Of a DNA stretch of 7,256 nucleotides, positions 6,731 to 7,256 are shown piece by piece. Location: NCBI GenBank assembly GCA_041747755.1, contig JBGTEN010000112.1, positions 1 through 7,256 on the forward strand, read 5' to 3'. The position numbers and the translations under genes are program-made. Under the pieces are notes generated by a model. It ran no database searches. It was not told the origin of the DNA and saw only the letters and a list, made by a program, of their open reading frames with translations. Within the stretch, counting starts at the first letter, position 1. Each line of letters begins with the position of its first letter. Source of the DNA: Aurantibrevibacter sp041747755. Its GTDB lineage: Bacteria; Bacteroidota; Bacteroidia; Flavobacteriales; Flavobacteriaceae.

Positions 6731-6831
6731 TTTAATTACAAAGAATGAAAATATTCTGTGAATTTGCCCTTGCTGTAAATTTTATCTAAAGCCTCTTGAA
6801 AGTCCTATAAATCGTATAAAAAACTACTGTA

Positions 6832-7256
6832 ATGGAAACAAACAACCCAAGGAAAAACACTTTTTCGGCAATAAGCATGAACCGCATCACTGCGGAGCGA
6901 TTTCGGGCCTATTCCAAAACCGTTTCAAAATCACATTCAGACACTGTGGATATCATGATCGACTTTTTTGAAAAAACGAAAATCTCTCCCAAAAGTCAAG
7001 TGATGGTTAGCTTTATAAAATTTCAAAACTACATGATGGGACGGTTGGAATATATAGTGGAATTGCTGCGCACCATGGAAAGGGAACAGTTAAAACCGAC
7101 CCATGACCTGCTCAAAAGCTTATTCGATGGCACGGAATTAAAAAAGGTGGAGGAACCTTTACTTATAGACAAAACGAACATCAAGATGACCAAAGAGGAA
7201 TGGGATAGGGCAGAAGGAAAAGTTTCGTTCGAAAAATACCATGATGCTGTAAAAGC
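6832..7256 (+). CDS. BfmA/BtgA-family mobilization protein, 3' end outside the window
   Basis: An ATG-started frame stays open for 141 codons to the end of the window, so the gene is cut off. The product starts METNNPRKNTFSAI and carries ITAERFRAYSKTVSKSHSDT (19-38), followed by a helix-rich region (VDIMIDFFEKTKISPKSQVM, about 39-58), in the style of the BfmA/BtgA mobilization proteins of Bacteroidetes plasmids and IMEs. Those are small accessory DNA-binding proteins that help the relaxase at the origin of transfer, and a relaxase gene usually follows; none is visible here because the window stops. The A/G-poor leader ends ACTACTGTAATG without a Shine-Dalgarno, normal for this phylum. GC content resembles the integrase more than the cargo, suggesting integrase and mobilization genes form the element's backbone. 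The family call rests on my recognition of the sequence pattern, not on a search. Confidence 0.72.
   Translation, partial: METNNPRKNTFSAISMNRITAERFRAYSKTVSKSHSDTVDIMIDFFEKTKISPKSQVMVSFIKFQNYMMGRLEYIVELLRTMEREQLKPTHDLLKSLFDGTELKKVEEPLLIDKTNIKMTKEEWDRAEGKVSFEKYHDAVK

Larger units (their letters stand above)
5560..6831. other. Long intergenic region without a convincing gene, rich in inverted repeats
   Basis: About 1.27 kb between the integrase remnant and the mobilization gene holds no reading frame I can support on either strand; the few ATG-started frames are very short. It contains a nested long inverted repeat (5736-5853), three short GC-rich hairpins (6005-6021, 6508-6524 and 6546-6567), A-rich tracts around 6165-6180 and 6340-6350, and a cluster of short repeats (6577-6730) leading up to the mobilization gene. 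Such a region next to a BfmA/BtgA gene is a reasonable place for an origin of transfer and control sites, but no known oriT is recognised here. Confidence 0.6.

Noticed and set aside
1..7256. CRISPR array, tRNA or rRNA genes
   Set aside because: No regularly spaced repeats of CRISPR type and no recognisable tRNA or rRNA sequence were seen on either strand.

Overview
The window looks like one end of an integrative and mobilizable element (IME) from a marine or soil Flavobacteriaceae-type member of the Bacteroidota. The evidence is a Bacteroidetes-style tyrosine recombinase with an Arm-binding and SAM-like N-terminus, a BfmA/BtgA-type mobilization protein at the other end, AT-rich accessory genes, and little sign of Shine-Dalgarno sequences.

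Layout from left to right: a perfect 16-bp inverted repeat lies at the left edge. It is followed by an intact integrase gene (167-1393) and then by a short non-coding tail. Two AT-rich cargo genes come next. The first (1588-3315) is a single-chain DUF262 plus DUF1524/HNH protein of the GmrSD-like modification-dependent restriction group. The second (3518-5197) is a 559-residue protein I do not recognise. A 200-bp hairpin-rich spacer separates them, and its ends are inverted repeats.

Just after the cargo is a decayed second copy of the 3' end of the integrase gene (5287-5416) together with its downstream non-coding tail (to about 5559). The two-gene cargo therefore sits between diverged direct repeats of about 270 bp. 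The left copy belongs to the intact integrase and the right copy is frameshifted, with stops. This is the most striking structure in the window. It suggests that a new integrase-plus-cargo module displaced or was inserted into an older integrase, or that cargo was captured at the integrase 3' end.

From about 5560 to 6831 there is about 1.27 kb without a convincing gene but rich in inverted repeats, several close to the mobilization gene. This is a plausible place for an origin of transfer and regulatory DNA. The window ends inside the BfmA/BtgA-like gene (6832 onward).

Taken together: the recombinase would integrate and excise the element, the BfmA/BtgA protein with a relaxase beyond the window would mobilize it, and the cargo is probably anti-phage defence. 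The role of the second cargo protein, and whether it works with the DUF262-HNH protein, cannot be decided from sequence alone.
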